The notes: generated from the letters alone by a model not told the origin. DNA of 64,000 nucleotides from Stygiolobus caldivivus (GCF_019704315.1 NZ_AP024597.1:1612001-1676000), one strand, 5' to 3'; shown: positions 25,987-35,944, numbered from the stretch's first letter. Translations and numbers: made by a program.

Positions 25987-27731
25987 ATGTACCTCTATGG
26001 TTAGTTCTAGTCTTAGCGTATTTGCCTCCTTTACTATCCGTTGTAAGAAGTAAACTGGGATACCTATCTATAACGTTGCTCTCCATAACTCTTGCTTCTC
26101 TATCTATTATTGAACCAAATGGAGTGTTCAGTTATTTTTTACTCCTTTCTTCTATTGTGTGGCTTATTATCTCTACTTTTTCTCTATTCTCACCTTGTGA
26201 AAGACTGTTAGAGGCTCTATTATCCTTATCTATCTCAGGGATGGTAACGATACTTGAGAGCACAAACTATTTGGAGTTTTTAGTTGGCTGGGAGGTAATG
26301 TCAATACCCATATACGCGTATATTGCGATAAAGGGCAACTATAAGTCGGCTTTCGTGTTTATCGCGTTTAGCGAAATTAGTACGGTACTCCTCCTCTTCT
26401 CGTTCATAATAGCGAGCACACAGAGCATGTATTTCGCACCCCTTAGTTCCCCCCTACCTCTGATCATAGGCAGTATAGGGTTTATTGTCAAAATGGGAGT
26501 GACCCCTTTTATGGTAGCTGAATGGTTGCCAATATCACAAGGTAATACCCCTGGTAACATGTCTGCTTTAATTAGCTCTACAGTGACCTTAATGGGAGTT
26601 TATGGGATAGTAAGGATGTCCTCCCTGACCGGCTTTATTCCGATAGGTTTTCCCTTAGCACTTATGATCTTAGGGGCTGTTACGACGTTTTTTGGTGCAC
26701 TATATGCTTATGTTTCTGAGAGTATTAAGGGGGCTTTGGCATTTAGCACTGTTGAAAATAACGGTGCTATGTTGAGCGAACTGGGTATCTTTATGGTCTC
26801 TAAATCTCTGGGTATGCTCGAACTGGAATATCTATCACTTTACGGTGTAATTCTATACTCGTTTGCACATTCCATAGCTAAAACAGGCTTATTTTTGACC
26901 TCTTCTCTACAAGGTTCCACTGCAATTTCTCTAGCAAAGAAGATCAGGGACAAGCTGTATTCAATAGCTCTAGTGCTGATTTCAACCTCTATGTCTGGAC
27001 TTCTGCCGAACCTAGGTGGAGTATCTTCTTGGTTATTACTAGAATTACTCTTTATATCTGCTTACATCCTCCATAACTCCTCATCCATCTTTTTCATCAT
27101 ATCAGGCTTTACCATAGCCATGGGGGAAGGTTTCGCTACAGCGTTTATGATAAAATATGTATCATACTTAAGCGTATTTAAGAGGGACGAGGAAAGAGTT
27201 TACAAGCCCCTTTCCGTCCCCATATTTACATCCGGTCTTTTAGTATTTTTACTAGGGTTCACCCTGCCATATGTCCTCTATCCCTATAAGACTTCTCTGC
27301 TCTCTTTGGGGATGATTTTTAACAGCGTCCTAATCACGTGTTATAACGGACACACATTTGGGGGCATTTCACCCTTATATATCGTGTTAATGGTAGCTAC
27401 GCTTTCATCAGCGACATATATCGCTTTCGGGAGACCGAAGACCAGAAAAGTAAGGACGTGGAATAACGGAGTTGTAGACCAAGAGGAGTACACGGCATAT
27501 GCCCTTTCAAACAACGTGAGGTTGATGTTAAGGAAGATCTTACGACATGAAAGTGTTTATATTAATACAGATGCTACAGACGTAGTGTGGAAGGAAATGA
27601 TAAGAATAGGGATTATGATAAGAAAAATAGGTAAGCTAGTAGGTAGAAATTTAGTTAATAGTTCTATCCAATGGTATATTATCTACTTAATTATAACGGT
27701 ACTCCTAATAGTGGTCATTATTACGTTATAG
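25983..27731 (+). CDS. hyfB: HyfB-like antiporter-type subunit (NuoL family)
   Basis: 582 aa, about 14 helices. Ion-channel residues Glu104 (LVGWEVMSIP) and Lys170 (FIVKMGVTPF) are present. The normal EAPSPVSALMSG block is altered to GNTPGNMSALISS, unlike HyfF in the same operon. The C-terminal 100 residues form a cytoplasmic stretch and a last helix (WYIIYLIITVLLIVVIITL) as in NuoL/HyfB. Last gene of the operon; about 210 nt follow before the convergent MarR gene. Confidence 0.85.
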   Translation: MNVPLWLVLVLAYLPPLLSVVRSKLGYLSITLLSITLASLSIIEPNGVFSYFLLLSSIVWLIISTFSLFSPCERLLEALLSLSISGMVTILESTNYLEFLVGWEVMSIPIYAYIAIKGNYKSAFVFIAFSEISTVLLLFSFIIASTQSMYFAPLSSPLPLIIGSIGFIVKMGVTPFMVAEWLPISQGNTPGNMSALISSTVTLMGVYGIVRMSSLTGFIPIGFPLALMILGAVTTFFGALYAYVSESIKGALAFSTVENNGAMLSELGIFMVSKSLGMLELEYLSLYGVILYSFAHSIAKTGLFLTSSLQGSTAISLAKKIRDKLYSIALVLISTSMSGLLPNLGGVSSWLLLELLFISAYILHNSSSIFFIISGFTIAMGEGFATAFMIKYVSYLSVFKRDEERVYKPLSVPIFTSGLLVFLLGFTLPYVLYPYKTSLLSLGMIFNSVLITCYNGHTFGGISPLYIVLMVATLSSATYIAFGRPKTRKVRTWNNGVVDQEEYTAYALSNNVRLMLRKILRHESVYINTDATDVVWKEMIRIGIMIRKIGKLVGRNLVNSSIQWYIIYLIITVLLIVVIITL

Positions 27732-27920
27732 TGTTTACCCATGTCGAGAAGCGGTTAAAATAGTTAAAAGCGGTGCAAAATGCTATAGCCTTTTTCATCA
27801 CGTCAAAAACGCGTTAGGATAAGTTTTAACTTAAGATAAAAATGGGCAAGTTAATTGAATCAACCGGCATACCTTGCATTAACCAGCGTTACTTTCCCTC
27901 TTTTTCCATTAGGATTTACT

Positions 27921-27933
27921 ATGAAAAAGACTA
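27921..27933 (-). terminator. T-rich 3' end signal of the MarR gene
   Basis: On the minus strand TAGTCTTTTTCAT, 9 nt beyond the MarR stop and identical to 6838-6850, which follows an unrelated gene. I read it as a transcription terminator; a shared insertion-scar origin is possible. Confidence 0.4.
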
Positions 27934-27942
27934 GGTACGTTA

Positions 27943-28389
27943 CTATTCAGTTTCTCCTTTTACTTTAACTTGGCTGTCTCTTTTACACTCCTCTTCCATT
28001 ACCACTTTAAAGAACTCAATTACGTTGTCTTTTTCCTTAACTTTATCAAGTAATGAGTTGATTAATTCCTTATATCTAGCCCTGACTTGTTCTAATATAC
28101 TCTCCCCGCTCTCTGTAATCCTTACTTTTACGACCCTCCTGTCCTCGGCGTCTCTTTCCCTGCTCACATATCCAAGCCTGTCTAACTTGTCCAGCACTTC
28201 TACCATGGTAGACTTATTTACGTCTACAAGTTTAGCCAACGATGTAACGTTCTTTTCTCCCTGAGTCAAGTAGTAAAGGACTTGGACTTCGGTGTAAGTA
28301 AGCCCGAGTTTTTCAGCTTCCATCTGTAGGAGCTTTTTCAGCTTTTTGTGCCCTTTCAACACTATTTCCCATTTCTCCAACTCTAACAC
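27943..28389 (-). CDS. MarR-family transcription regulator
   Basis: 148 aa winged-helix dimer. LGLTYTEVQVLYYLTQGEKN leads into the recognition part VDVNKSTMVEVLDKLDRLGY, then the beta wing (ERDAEDRRVVKVRITESG), the classic MarR order. The gene lies inside the end of the efflux-pump gene: the start at 28389 overlaps it by 77 nt; an internal ATG at 28326 would shorten that overlap to 14 nt but remove helix 1. By context it should sense a toxic ligand and control the pump. Confidence 0.88.
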   Translation of the reverse strand: MLELEKWEIVLKGHKKLKKLLQMEAEKLGLTYTEVQVLYYLTQGEKNVTSLAKLVDVNKSTMVEVLDKLDRLGYVSRERDAEDRRVVKVRITESGESILEQVRARYKELINSLLDKVKEKDNVIEFFKVVMEEECKRDSQVKVKGETE

Positions 28390-29986
28390 CTTTTCTTGCT
28401 AATGATAATATTCCAGACACTACTAATAACACAGCCGATATATTTAGCATTAACCTAAATCCAGACATAAAGGAGGGTGCTATTGCTGAGACAAAGAACG
28501 TAGGCGTATCTATATGGGACGCGATACTGGCCGGTAACGAGGACGCTATACCCGCTAAAGGGTCATAACCCAGTAGAGCTGAAAATATCGCCACTGCTGC
28601 AGGCAAATTGAGGCTTAAATGCACACCGTATGATGCAAGTGCTTTATCAATAGATGAGTTCAATGTGTATGACATACCCGTTATTACTACGCTAAAATAG
28701 AGAGCTACACTTAACGCAGAAGCTGAGTTTTGTAAAGACGCTCTCATACCTGAAGCAGCACCTCTTTTCTGTATGGGGACTGAAGCCATTATATCAGCCA
28801 TGTTTGGCGAAGAAAATAAGCCCATCCCGGCACCCATTATAAAGGAGATAGCGAAGAACTGCCATAACTGGAAGTCATAAGGTAGTAATGAGAGTAGGAA
28901 AAAGCCTAATGCGCTCACGAAAAGGCCTAATGTAGTAAGTACTTTTGAACCATATTTGTCTGATAGTATTCCACTCACCGGACCTAAGGCTGCAAAACCT
29001 AACATGTTAGGGATTAAATAGAGCCCGGCCCAGAATGGAGTCTGAGAGTAAGGGATCCCATGGAGGGGTAGCCATATCCCTTGGAGTAGCACTAGCATCA
29101 TAAGTAATATCCCTTGTCTTGCCATTGAGGCGATAAAGTTGGAAAAGTTAGCGACCGAAAAGTCTCTGATCTTAAACAGAGAGAGGTCAAACATTGGGTT
29201 CTTTACTTTTCTTTCTACGGCAATAAATGCACCTAAGATTACTAGTGACAAAATAATCCCGGAAATTACATAGGGACTACCCCATCCTAGTTGTTGAGAC
29301 CCATAAGGCAAAAGCCCGTATGTAACTGAGATTAGGAGTAGTGTAATACCCACTGCAAATAATACGTTCCCTATTACGTCCAAGGTCTGTTTTACGGGTT
29401 TTTGTATGTCTCTCAAGGACTTAATACTCCAGACAGTACCTACCAAGCCTACCACAAAATCTAAGAGAAAAATATATCTCCAGTCGATTACAGATAGCAC
29501 TCCCCCTATAATAAGCCCCGCTACTCCTCCTACTAAACCCGCTACTTGGTTTAGTCCCAGTGCTTTCCCGAGTTCGTTTTTGGGGAAATAGTCAGTTAGT
29601 ACTGCTGCACTATTTACCATCAGCAAGCCTCCCCCTACACCTTGGAATAGCCTAAGTATTATCATCTCTAGGACAGCTGTATTTCCGTAACCTGTTATAG
29701 CTGAGATTAGACCTGAGGATATCGCAAAGACTAAGAACCCTATAGAGTAAAGTTTAGCCCTTCCCTTTAAGTCTGAGATCCTCCCAAATGTTACTACTAG
29801 TGAGGAAGTGACTACCATATAACCTAAGATCAACCAGATTAAGTAACCGAGTGCATCAGGAGAGGTAGGGTTAAACTTTAGGCTGTTGAATATTTCTGGT
29901 AGGGCTATTATTATCATGTTGTAATTAGCGAATGCAATGAAAATTGCAATACTGGTATTTGATAATGCTATCCACTTACTTTCCAT
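28313..29986 (-). CDS. MFS drug-efflux transporter, DHA2 type
   Basis: 557 aa, 14 helices. Motif A is VTFGRISDLKGRAK; LRLFQGVGGGLLMVNSAA is the helix 4 block and GLNQVAGLVGGVAGLIIGG carries the antiporter motif C. The gene shares organisation with EmrB/QacA pumps and is a distant relative of the 477-aa pump at 16797-18230. Its stop lies within the MarR gene. It is divergent from the GT4 gene, with about 190 nt between. Confidence 0.88.
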   Translation of the reverse strand: MESKWIALSNTSIAIFIAFANYNMIIIALPEIFNSLKFNPTSPDALGYLIWLILGYMVVTSSLVVTFGRISDLKGRAKLYSIGFLVFAISSGLISAITGYGNTAVLEMIILRLFQGVGGGLLMVNSAAVLTDYFPKNELGKALGLNQVAGLVGGVAGLIIGGVLSVIDWRYIFLLDFVVGLVGTVWSIKSLRDIQKPVKQTLDVIGNVLFAVGITLLLISVTYGLLPYGSQQLGWGSPYVISGIILSLVILGAFIAVERKVKNPMFDLSLFKIRDFSVANFSNFIASMARQGILLMMLVLLQGIWLPLHGIPYSQTPFWAGLYLIPNMLGFAALGPVSGILSDKYGSKVLTTLGLFVSALGFFLLSLLPYDFQLWQFFAISFIMGAGMGLFSSPNMADIMASVPIQKRGAASGMRASLQNSASALSVALYFSVVITGMSYTLNSSIDKALASYGVHLSLNLPAAVAIFSALLGYDPLAGIASSLPASIASHIDTPTFFVSAIAPSFMSGFRLMLNISAVLLVVSGILSLARKGVRVGEMGNSVERAQKAEKAPTDGS

Positions 29987-30178
29987 CTTTGTTCGGAGAT
30001 GAACTATTAGTTTATGAATATAAATTTCTTTCTAACGAGCAGACTTTTACATTTGTTAGATTATAATTACAGTTCTTACTTCTATCTGAGGTGAAGAACT
30101 CGCATCCGTGTCTAATACTTATCTAAAATAATTCTTTGCAAATAGTTTTATACGTATCCAAGTTTAGATAATCTTAAC

Positions 30179-31234
30179 TTGAGATTACTTTTTATTAACC
30201 ACAGGGATATATTTCATCCCCAAGCTGGCGGGGCTGAGCAAGTAATATATGAAGTAGGAAAACGGCTAGTGAAGGAAGGAATAGAAGTCTACTGGATGAG
30301 TGAAAACAAGGGACATGCAGAGGGTGAAGTTGACGGGATAAGGCTGATCCGTAAAGGTAACCCCCTTAGCCTCCACTACTATTCTCTTAGGGAAGCCGGT
30401 AAATATGATGTAGTCATTGATAGCATAGCACACGCAGTACCGTTTTTTTCGTATAAAGTTAATAGAAAGACCATAGGGTTAATACACCACGTCCACCAAG
30501 ACGTAGTGGATTTTGAACTCAACCCGGTCCTATCACGTATCGTTAAACACCTCGAAAAAGGGGTGAAAAACTACCGTAACCTGATCTCAGTGTCCAACAC
30601 TACTAAGAAGGAACTTATTAAGAGGTTCGGTATAGATGAGGACAAGATAAGAGTTATATACAACGGTATAGACCACGAAAAGTTCAAGCCGGGCGAAAAG
30701 TCGGAGTACCCTCTCGTCCTCTGGATAGGTAGACTCAAGAAATATAAGAACCCACTGGACGCCATTAAGATCTTTAAACGGCTTAAGAACAGGAAAGCCA
30801 TCCTGACTATAGTAGGCACTGGAGAGATGGAAGACGAAGTTAAAAGAGCTATTTCTGGGGAAAAGAACATATTCTTCTTAGGAAGGGTCGAGGAGGGAAA
30901 AAAGATAAATTTATACCAAAAAGCTTGGGTGGTACTGTCTACTTCTTTTATCGAAGGTTGGGGGATGACAGTAGTAGAAGCAAATTCCTGTGGTACGCCT
31001 GCAGTCGCTTATTCTAAAGGTTCCCTCCCTGAAATCATACAAGACGGGGTTAACGGCTTTTTAGTGGAATATAAAAATTACGATAAAGCCGCTGAAGACA
31101 TAGACTATATAATTGAGGACGAAAACACTATGCGGTACTTTTCAAAACTGAGCTATGAGTCATCGCTTAGGTACGATTGGAATAAAACCTCAGAAGAGTA
31201 TTATAAGTATATATGGGAGATATCAGCAGACTAG
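30179..31234 (+). CDS. GT4-family glycosyltransferase
   Basis: 351 aa, GT-B fold. MRLLFINHRDIFHPQAGGAE is the N-terminal acceptor-domain start with the GGAE loop, VIYNGIDHEKF is typical of GT4, LWIGRLKKYKNP opens the nucleotide-sugar domain, and the donor motif EX7E is in EGWGMTVVEANSCGTPAV. The TTG start is about 26 nt below TTTTATA (30146-30152), so the mRNA is leaderless. It probably adds a hexose to lipid or glycan. The next gene overlaps it by 22 nt. Confidence 0.9.
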   Translation: MRLLFINHRDIFHPQAGGAEQVIYEVGKRLVKEGIEVYWMSENKGHAEGEVDGIRLIRKGNPLSLHYYSLREAGKYDVVIDSIAHAVPFFSYKVNRKTIGLIHHVHQDVVDFELNPVLSRIVKHLEKGVKNYRNLISVSNTTKKELIKRFGIDEDKIRVIYNGIDHEKFKPGEKSEYPLVLWIGRLKKYKNPLDAIKIFKRLKNRKAILTIVGTGEMEDEVKRAISGEKNIFFLGRVEEGKKINLYQKAWVVLSTSFIEGWGMTVVEANSCGTPAVAYSKGSLPEIIQDGVNGFLVEYKNYDKAAEDIDYIIEDENTMRYFSKLSYESSLRYDWNKTSEEYYKYIWEISAD

Positions 31235-32133
31235 ACAAGGCCAAAGTACTCTATGAGGACTATAAGAAGAAGAAAGACAAGACTCTTCTTGAAGAAGCCG
31301 TGAAATTACTAGAAGGGGAAGATAGCCCGCAAGCTCTAAACCAACTGGGGCTAATATACACCGAGCTCGAGAGATTTGACGAGGCTGAAGAGTCTTTCAG
31401 AAAAGCTTTAAAGAAGTCTAAAAACGAGGAAGACGTTTCTATCATAAAATTTAACCTCAGTATATGCCTCTTTAGGAAGAAAGACTTATCTTCGGCATAC
31501 CAGCTACTTAAGGAACTTTCTCTAGGTAAGAGTGTAGTAAAAGTACCTGCCCAGAGGCTACTGGCTAAAGTCTGTTTAGCTATGGGGGACATTAAGCACG
31601 TAGATGAAGCCCGTGCAATACTGGAAAACTTCGACCAACCTACCGAAGACCTTATCGTAGCATACATATATTTAGCTAGAAATGGGAGGAGAGAGTACTT
31701 GAAAAAAGCATTAGAGTTAGCACGTATACTGGGTAACAAGAAACTTTTAGCAGAAGCCCTCCTGACATCGGATAAGGAAGAAGACCTAGAGGAAGCCTTA
31801 GCTATATTCAGGGAGTTAAATGATGTAAGAGGCGAAGCCAGAACCTTGTACAGGCTGTCCTTCTATCGGCCAGACCTACTATACGAAGCTCTACAAAAGC
31901 TCGAAGAGTACGGAGAAGGAACTGATAGCGATAAAGTAAGGCTCCTCAATGAGCTCTATAAGAGGACTAACGTGATAGACTTCTTAAAAAAGGCTATAAA
32001 TTATGCTGAAAGGGCAAATGAGACCTTGTTCTTAGCCAGAGCGTATGTGGAACTATCAAAACATGAAAATGAGGTAGAAAATTTAAGGAAAGCTGTTAGA
32101 TACTACGAAGAATTTATATCAAAGCATTTTTGA
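31213..32133 (+). CDS. TPR-repeat protein
   Basis: 306 aa, all helical. Repeats with the pattern ALNQLGLIYTELERFDEAEESFRKAL (shown as AEESFRKALKKS) recur every 34 or so residues. No enzyme motif. TPR proteins act as scaffolds; the 22-nt overlap with the glycosyltransferase suggests they work together. No signal peptide, so cytoplasmic. Converges with the nitroreductase with a 15-nt overlap. Confidence 0.8.
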   Translation: MGDISRLDKAKVLYEDYKKKKDKTLLEEAVKLLEGEDSPQALNQLGLIYTELERFDEAEESFRKALKKSKNEEDVSIIKFNLSICLFRKKDLSSAYQLLKELSLGKSVVKVPAQRLLAKVCLAMGDIKHVDEARAILENFDQPTEDLIVAYIYLARNGRREYLKKALELARILGNKKLLAEALLTSDKEEDLEEALAIFRELNDVRGEARTLYRLSFYRPDLLYEALQKLEEYGEGTDSDKVRLLNELYKRTNVIDFLKKAINYAERANETLFLARAYVELSKHENEVENLRKAVRYYEEFISKHF

Positions 32134-32637
32134 GCCCCAGTAGTCCTTAAATAGTACTTCCTCTGGCCTTTTGACGTCTTTATGCCTCGGCTGGTATGTA
32201 GGATCTGGATAGCCTAAAGAGAGGAGGGTCATTAAGACCTTATCTTGGGGTATTTTCAAGAGCTCCTTAGCCTTCTTATTTTCATAAGCGGCTATCCAAC
32301 CCACACCGAGTCCTACTGAATAAGCTGCCAGCACGAAATATAGGGTAGCGTTAGCCGTATCTATCATCCACGTCTCGGGACTTACATCTGGTTCGGCTAC
32401 CACAGCTATACCTACTGGAGCTTCTGCAATGTGAGAAGCGCCCTTATGCAAGGTAGAGAGTTCTCTCTTTATCAGGTCGTCGGTAATAACGATAAATTTC
32501 CACGGCTCCCTATTGTTAGAATTCGGGGCATAGTTTGCAACTCTTATCAGCTCCTTTATTAGTTCCATCTTGACTGGCTCACTTCTGAATTTCCTTATAC
32601 TCCTTCTCTCTATAAGGAAATCTATTATGGAGTTCAC
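32119..32637 (-). CDS. Nitroreductase-family flavoprotein
   Basis: FMN-dependent oxidoreductase. I choose GTG 32637 (172 aa), giving the usual family start NSIIDFLIERRSIRKF, rather than the longer frame from 32694. Seen: RRSIRKF phosphate-binding motif, APNSNNREPWKFIVI (near 40-54) and VGWIAAYENKKAKELLKIP. The electron acceptor is unknown; relatives reduce nitroaromatics, quinones or flavins or dehalogenate. Confidence 0.85.
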   Translation of the reverse strand: MNSIIDFLIERRSIRKFRSEPVKMELIKELIRVANYAPNSNNREPWKFIVITDDLIKRELSTLHKGASHIAEAPVGIAVVAEPDVSPETWMIDTANATLYFVLAAYSVGLGVGWIAAYENKKAKELLKIPQDKVLMTLLSLGYPDPTYQPRHKDVKRPEEVLFKDYWGSKML

Positions 32638-32693
32638 GTGTCTGAATTTCGACAAGGTCGGTGAAAAAGTTAACTTACGGAAATTCGGGGACA

Positions 32694-32732
32694 AGGGGAT
32701 CTCATCGAAGCTCTACTGAGCACTTGATCCCC
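32694..32732. repeat. Nested inverted repeat
   Basis: AGGGGATC (32694-32701) with GATCCCCT (32726-32733), and inside it GCTC-TACT-GAGC. It could form a cruciform or an RNA hairpin upstream of the nitroreductase. The gene-free stretch to 33153 otherwise shows only a 13-base C run (32867-32879) and a doubtful 71-codon frame. Confidence 0.5.
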
Positions 32733-32866
32733 TCGCTGGTTATTATAGATCTTTAAGACTAAGGATTTAAAACCTTCGGCTAAGAAGAAAAAGGTCAAAA
32801 ATCAGGACCTAAGCTACTTCTCTTTGGATAGAAGAGCTATATTATTTACCTCATAGGGGAGTTAGT

Positions 32867-32879
32867 CCCCCCCCCCCCC
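32867..32879 (+). repeat. Homopolymer of 13 C
   Basis: A run of 13 C residues, very unusual in a 60% AT genome, directly after AGGGGAGTTAGT. No coding frame spans it, so phase variation of a protein is unlikely. The length may vary or be misread in sequencing. Confidence 0.8.
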
Positions 32880-33153
32880 ATTAATTAAAAAATTGTATCT
32901 GAGGAAGACAAGAGGGTCTTAAACCATGGGGATCCTTGATTAAAATTTTCTTTTTGAGACTCCGTGAAGACGCTAGCTTAGGTCCTTCAGCCCCGTTAAG
33001 CTCATATTCAAACTATTATAAACACCTCTACCGCTCAGGAATACTTATAAAAGCCCTCAAGCATAAGGCTAACTATCCTAATGAGAAATTTCTCGGACAT
33101 ATTATGGAAGTACAGATAGGGAAAACGATACGTATTAAAAAAAGAATTTAACT

Positions 33154-33546
33154 TTATGACTTGTCTATTTTCCATAATACTGCACTTACTATTATCAGTA
33201 TAATATCTAGGGCCCAGCTTAATTCCACGTATATGTTCACTGGTAAAACCTTACCTATAAATAGAGCCGGTGCTGTTCTAGTTTCTGTGAGTAAAGCGAA
33301 GTCTATTATGTAAAAGATCAGCGAAGGTAGATAGAGATTTTTCAGCCCAAGTAAAAATATCACGGCAGTAATTATCGCTAAAGCCGACGTAAAACCGAAG
33401 AATATACTATATATCTCTGTAGCAGTTAGATTTCCTGGGAATACTACATGTGCTGCCAAGACTAAATGTACCCCTGCCCATAAGGACGCTCCTAATAGTC
33501 CTACCCATCTTGTTATAGACACAGCTATTGGTGTTCCTCTTTGCAT
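33154..33546 (-). CDS. Small four-helix membrane protein, unknown function
   Basis: 130 aa, four membrane helices (about residues 10-32, 47-66, 70-88, 103-124). WVGLLGASLWAGVHLVLAAH in the first helix, with a conserved-looking Trp/His pair, recalls CopD/cytochrome-b-like four-helix proteins, and the histidine could bind haem or metal. I do not recognise the family. A TATA-like element lies in the AT-rich stretch just upstream (33560-33575). Confidence 0.6.
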   Translation of the reverse strand: MQRGTPIAVSITRWVGLLGASLWAGVHLVLAAHVVFPGNLTATEIYSIFFGFTSALAIITAVIFLLGLKNLYLPSLIFYIIDFALLTETRTAPALFIGKVLPVNIYVELSWALDIILIIVSAVLWKIDKS

Positions 33547-33696
33547 AGAGGTAAAGATACCAACACTTTATATTTGTCTTTACCCAAACTTTTGGGGAAA
33601 AATTTTAAAGTTATGTGTGCAGTCAGTGCTAACATTTATTACTTTTAAAAACGAGATAAAGATTTTTAGAGTATAAACATTAAAAATGATAAAAAG

Positions 33697-35907
33697 TTAC
33701 TCGCTTCTGAGTGTTTTATTCTTAATCTCTACGATAGCTGTAATTACGGCTAACAATAGAGAAACTATAACTAACTCCATTACCGGTGAACCATCAGCAA
33801 CGGTTAAGCCTTCAAGCGTAATCGTATCAGTCTGGGAATAGGTGTTGATATATAAAAAGTATCCGTGATTGTATAGATACAAGTTTTTACCAAAAATCCC
33901 TACTGGGATATAACTGCCGTTTAGGGAAAATATGCCATCAGGGGGAACTATTAAGGTTAAATCCTCCTCCCTAGAGCTAGCACCCTTTTCGTAAAAGATA
34001 ATCATAGGAGTAGTTGAATAGACCTTTAAACTTGGAGCCAGTGAGGATAGTAAAAAACCTGAACCATGTGTTGGATCGCAATTACTGGCGGGAGAATTAA
34101 TAGATGCTTGGTTCATAGCTCGAGAATTAATACTACCTTCAATGTCAGTATTTAAGGTACTTATGATACTTGTAATTTGTGAAATATTTAGTGAAGAATA
34201 TCGGTATCCATAAAAGTCAAGATTTGTAAAAGACGCTGAAACATCCGTTAGATAGGCTAGCTCTTTGAGACCTTGAGGATAAAACTCGTACAAGGTTAGC
34301 TTAGTACCGTTGACTAAAACTAAGTATTCTTGCCCTATTATGTACACTATGTCTGAGCGGAGTGATGTGATATTGTCCTCACTCACTTCATAGAAATTCT
34401 GCTGATCCAATAATAATAAGCTACCGTTATAATAGGTTATTACATACGGTAGTGTTAAGTTTATAGAAAATACAGCCACCGAAAACGTTACGTTCAAAAA
34501 CTTATTAGTAGATAAGTTTTCATAAAACAGCGGGACTGATAAAATACCGTGAGGATTTTCTATGTTACCAGCGTAATTAATTAATGTAAAGAAGATCGCT
34601 ATAGATGCCATAAACTCTTTGGAGTATAATAACCGACCCGTCAAGGAGTAGATGGAATAATTAATTACTCCTACGGTAGACAGTGAATAGGGATAGTTTA
34701 TATAATTTGTAACCGAAGCCGAAGTCATATTAAGGTAGACGGGACTCTTAAGCACGGGTAACCCTTCTAACGTCACGATTTCTATCACGTCCTTATTCAG
34801 GGTTAAAAACAGGGGCGAAATATTACTTCTTAGTGTCAGATTAAAGACCGTCTCTAATTTCCCGTCATTATACCTTAATACAGTTAGGGTATTACTGCTA
34901 CTGCTGTAATTAAGGGAGTATAGGGAATCATTATAGACAGTAAAAGGCGAGGAAAGGACGAACGTATTGTTGCGTAATTGACCGTTATTGCTAAGCTGTA
35001 TTATAGTGTCGTTAAATTCACCCTGGACTATAGGTGTAGGCTTTAACCTAAGGGCTTCAAGAAGAGCAAACGAAGAATTGACTTTCTTGGCTTCCCCTAC
35101 AACTTGGTACATGATGGGCGATAAACATGAAGCTGTTTCCTGAGTATATGATTCCCCTAACCCGTTCCCCGAGACCTCAGTTACTACGTCTATAAACTCA
35201 TTTGAGAATTTTACGCATGTTAAAGGAGGACTTATAAGGGGGAACTGGGCGGATGAGAAGCTGTTCTGGATGGACGAAATTAATGTAACATTTCCTCCCT
35301 GATAGATTATCTGCTCATTAGGCAAAGTACATCCATGATATAGAAGTACTTTGTCAACATGATCCGTAGCTAAATTGATTTTTAACACATATATACTAAA
35401 ACTTCGATACAGAATTACTTCGCCAAAGAAGGGATAAGGGGGAAAGTTTAAGGAATATCCTACAAGGCAATTGTCGGCTGGGCTGTAATATAAGAAATGG
35501 AAATTAGAGATATTTGAAACATTAAGGTCTTTCATAGACCAGGTGTACAAGTTGATTGCCACAATGTACAAGTTAGGTACTAAATGCCTTAGTTGGTGTG
35601 AAAACCGGGATAACTTAACATAGTATAAAATTAAACACCCGTCTCTAGCCGAAAAGTGTAGAATTTGCACATGGGTACTAGGTATCACGAAGCTGTGTTT
35701 GATCGTCCCTTGATAAAAGGTAAAGGAAGTGGAACTTTTGCTCATATTTTCAATGTATAGCGTGAAGTTAGAGCCATATGTGAACATGCCCAAGAGATTA
35801 GGGCTTGAACGACTTACGTTTTCCTGACTTGACGCAAAGACTGTTAGCGAAGACAAGACTTCAAGAGTAACTAGCAGTAGTACTATCGACAAGTTCTTCC
35901 TGTTCAC
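33697..35907 (-). CDS. Large surface-exposed protein with C-terminal membrane anchor
   Basis: 736 aa, not recognised. Signal peptide at residues 1-25 (NLSIVLLLVTLEVLSSLTVF), then about 670 residues rich in Ser/Thr/Tyr/Asn with dozens of N-x-S/T sequons and beta-strand periodicity, then one membrane helix near 705-725 and a charged tail (EIKNKTLRSE). Repeated phrases such as LYSLNYSSSSNTLTVLRYNDGK suggest a propeller-like architecture. TTTTAAAC on the minus strand (about 35928-35936) is 26 nt above the ATG, so the mRNA is leaderless. Confidence 0.7.
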   Translation of the reverse strand: MNRKNLSIVLLLVTLEVLSSLTVFASSQENVSRSSPNLLGMFTYGSNFTLYIENMSKSSTSFTFYQGTIKHSFVIPSTHVQILHFSARDGCLILYYVKLSRFSHQLRHLVPNLYIVAINLYTWSMKDLNVSNISNFHFLYYSPADNCLVGYSLNFPPYPFFGEVILYRSFSIYVLKINLATDHVDKVLLYHGCTLPNEQIIYQGGNVTLISSIQNSFSSAQFPLISPPLTCVKFSNEFIDVVTEVSGNGLGESYTQETASCLSPIMYQVVGEAKKVNSSFALLEALRLKPTPIVQGEFNDTIIQLSNNGQLRNNTFVLSSPFTVYNDSLYSLNYSSSSNTLTVLRYNDGKLETVFNLTLRSNISPLFLTLNKDVIEIVTLEGLPVLKSPVYLNMTSASVTNYINYPYSLSTVGVINYSIYSLTGRLLYSKEFMASIAIFFTLINYAGNIENPHGILSVPLFYENLSTNKFLNVTFSVAVFSINLTLPYVITYYNGSLLLLDQQNFYEVSEDNITSLRSDIVYIIGQEYLVLVNGTKLTLYEFYPQGLKELAYLTDVSASFTNLDFYGYRYSSLNISQITSIISTLNTDIEGSINSRAMNQASINSPASNCDPTHGSGFLLSSLAPSLKVYSTTPMIIFYEKGASSREEDLTLIVPPDGIFSLNGSYIPVGIFGKNLYLYNHGYFLYINTYSQTDTITLEGLTVADGSPVMELVIVSLLLAVITAIVEIKNKTLRSE

Positions 35908-35944
35908 ATTTCGATCTGCTACTACATGTTTAAAAGGACTTTCA

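Noticed and set aside
21274-27731. Functional hydrogenase-4 or formate hydrogenlyase
   Set aside because: The large subunit has none of the four NiFe-binding cysteines, and no formate dehydrogenase or hydrogenase maturation gene is in the window.
32867-32879. Poly-C tract as a phase-variation switch
   Set aside because: It lies outside any supported coding frame and not between a promoter and a gene start in an obvious way.
32936-33151. 71-codon plus-strand frame
   Set aside because: Composition is not protein-like, there is no promoter, and no family is recognised.
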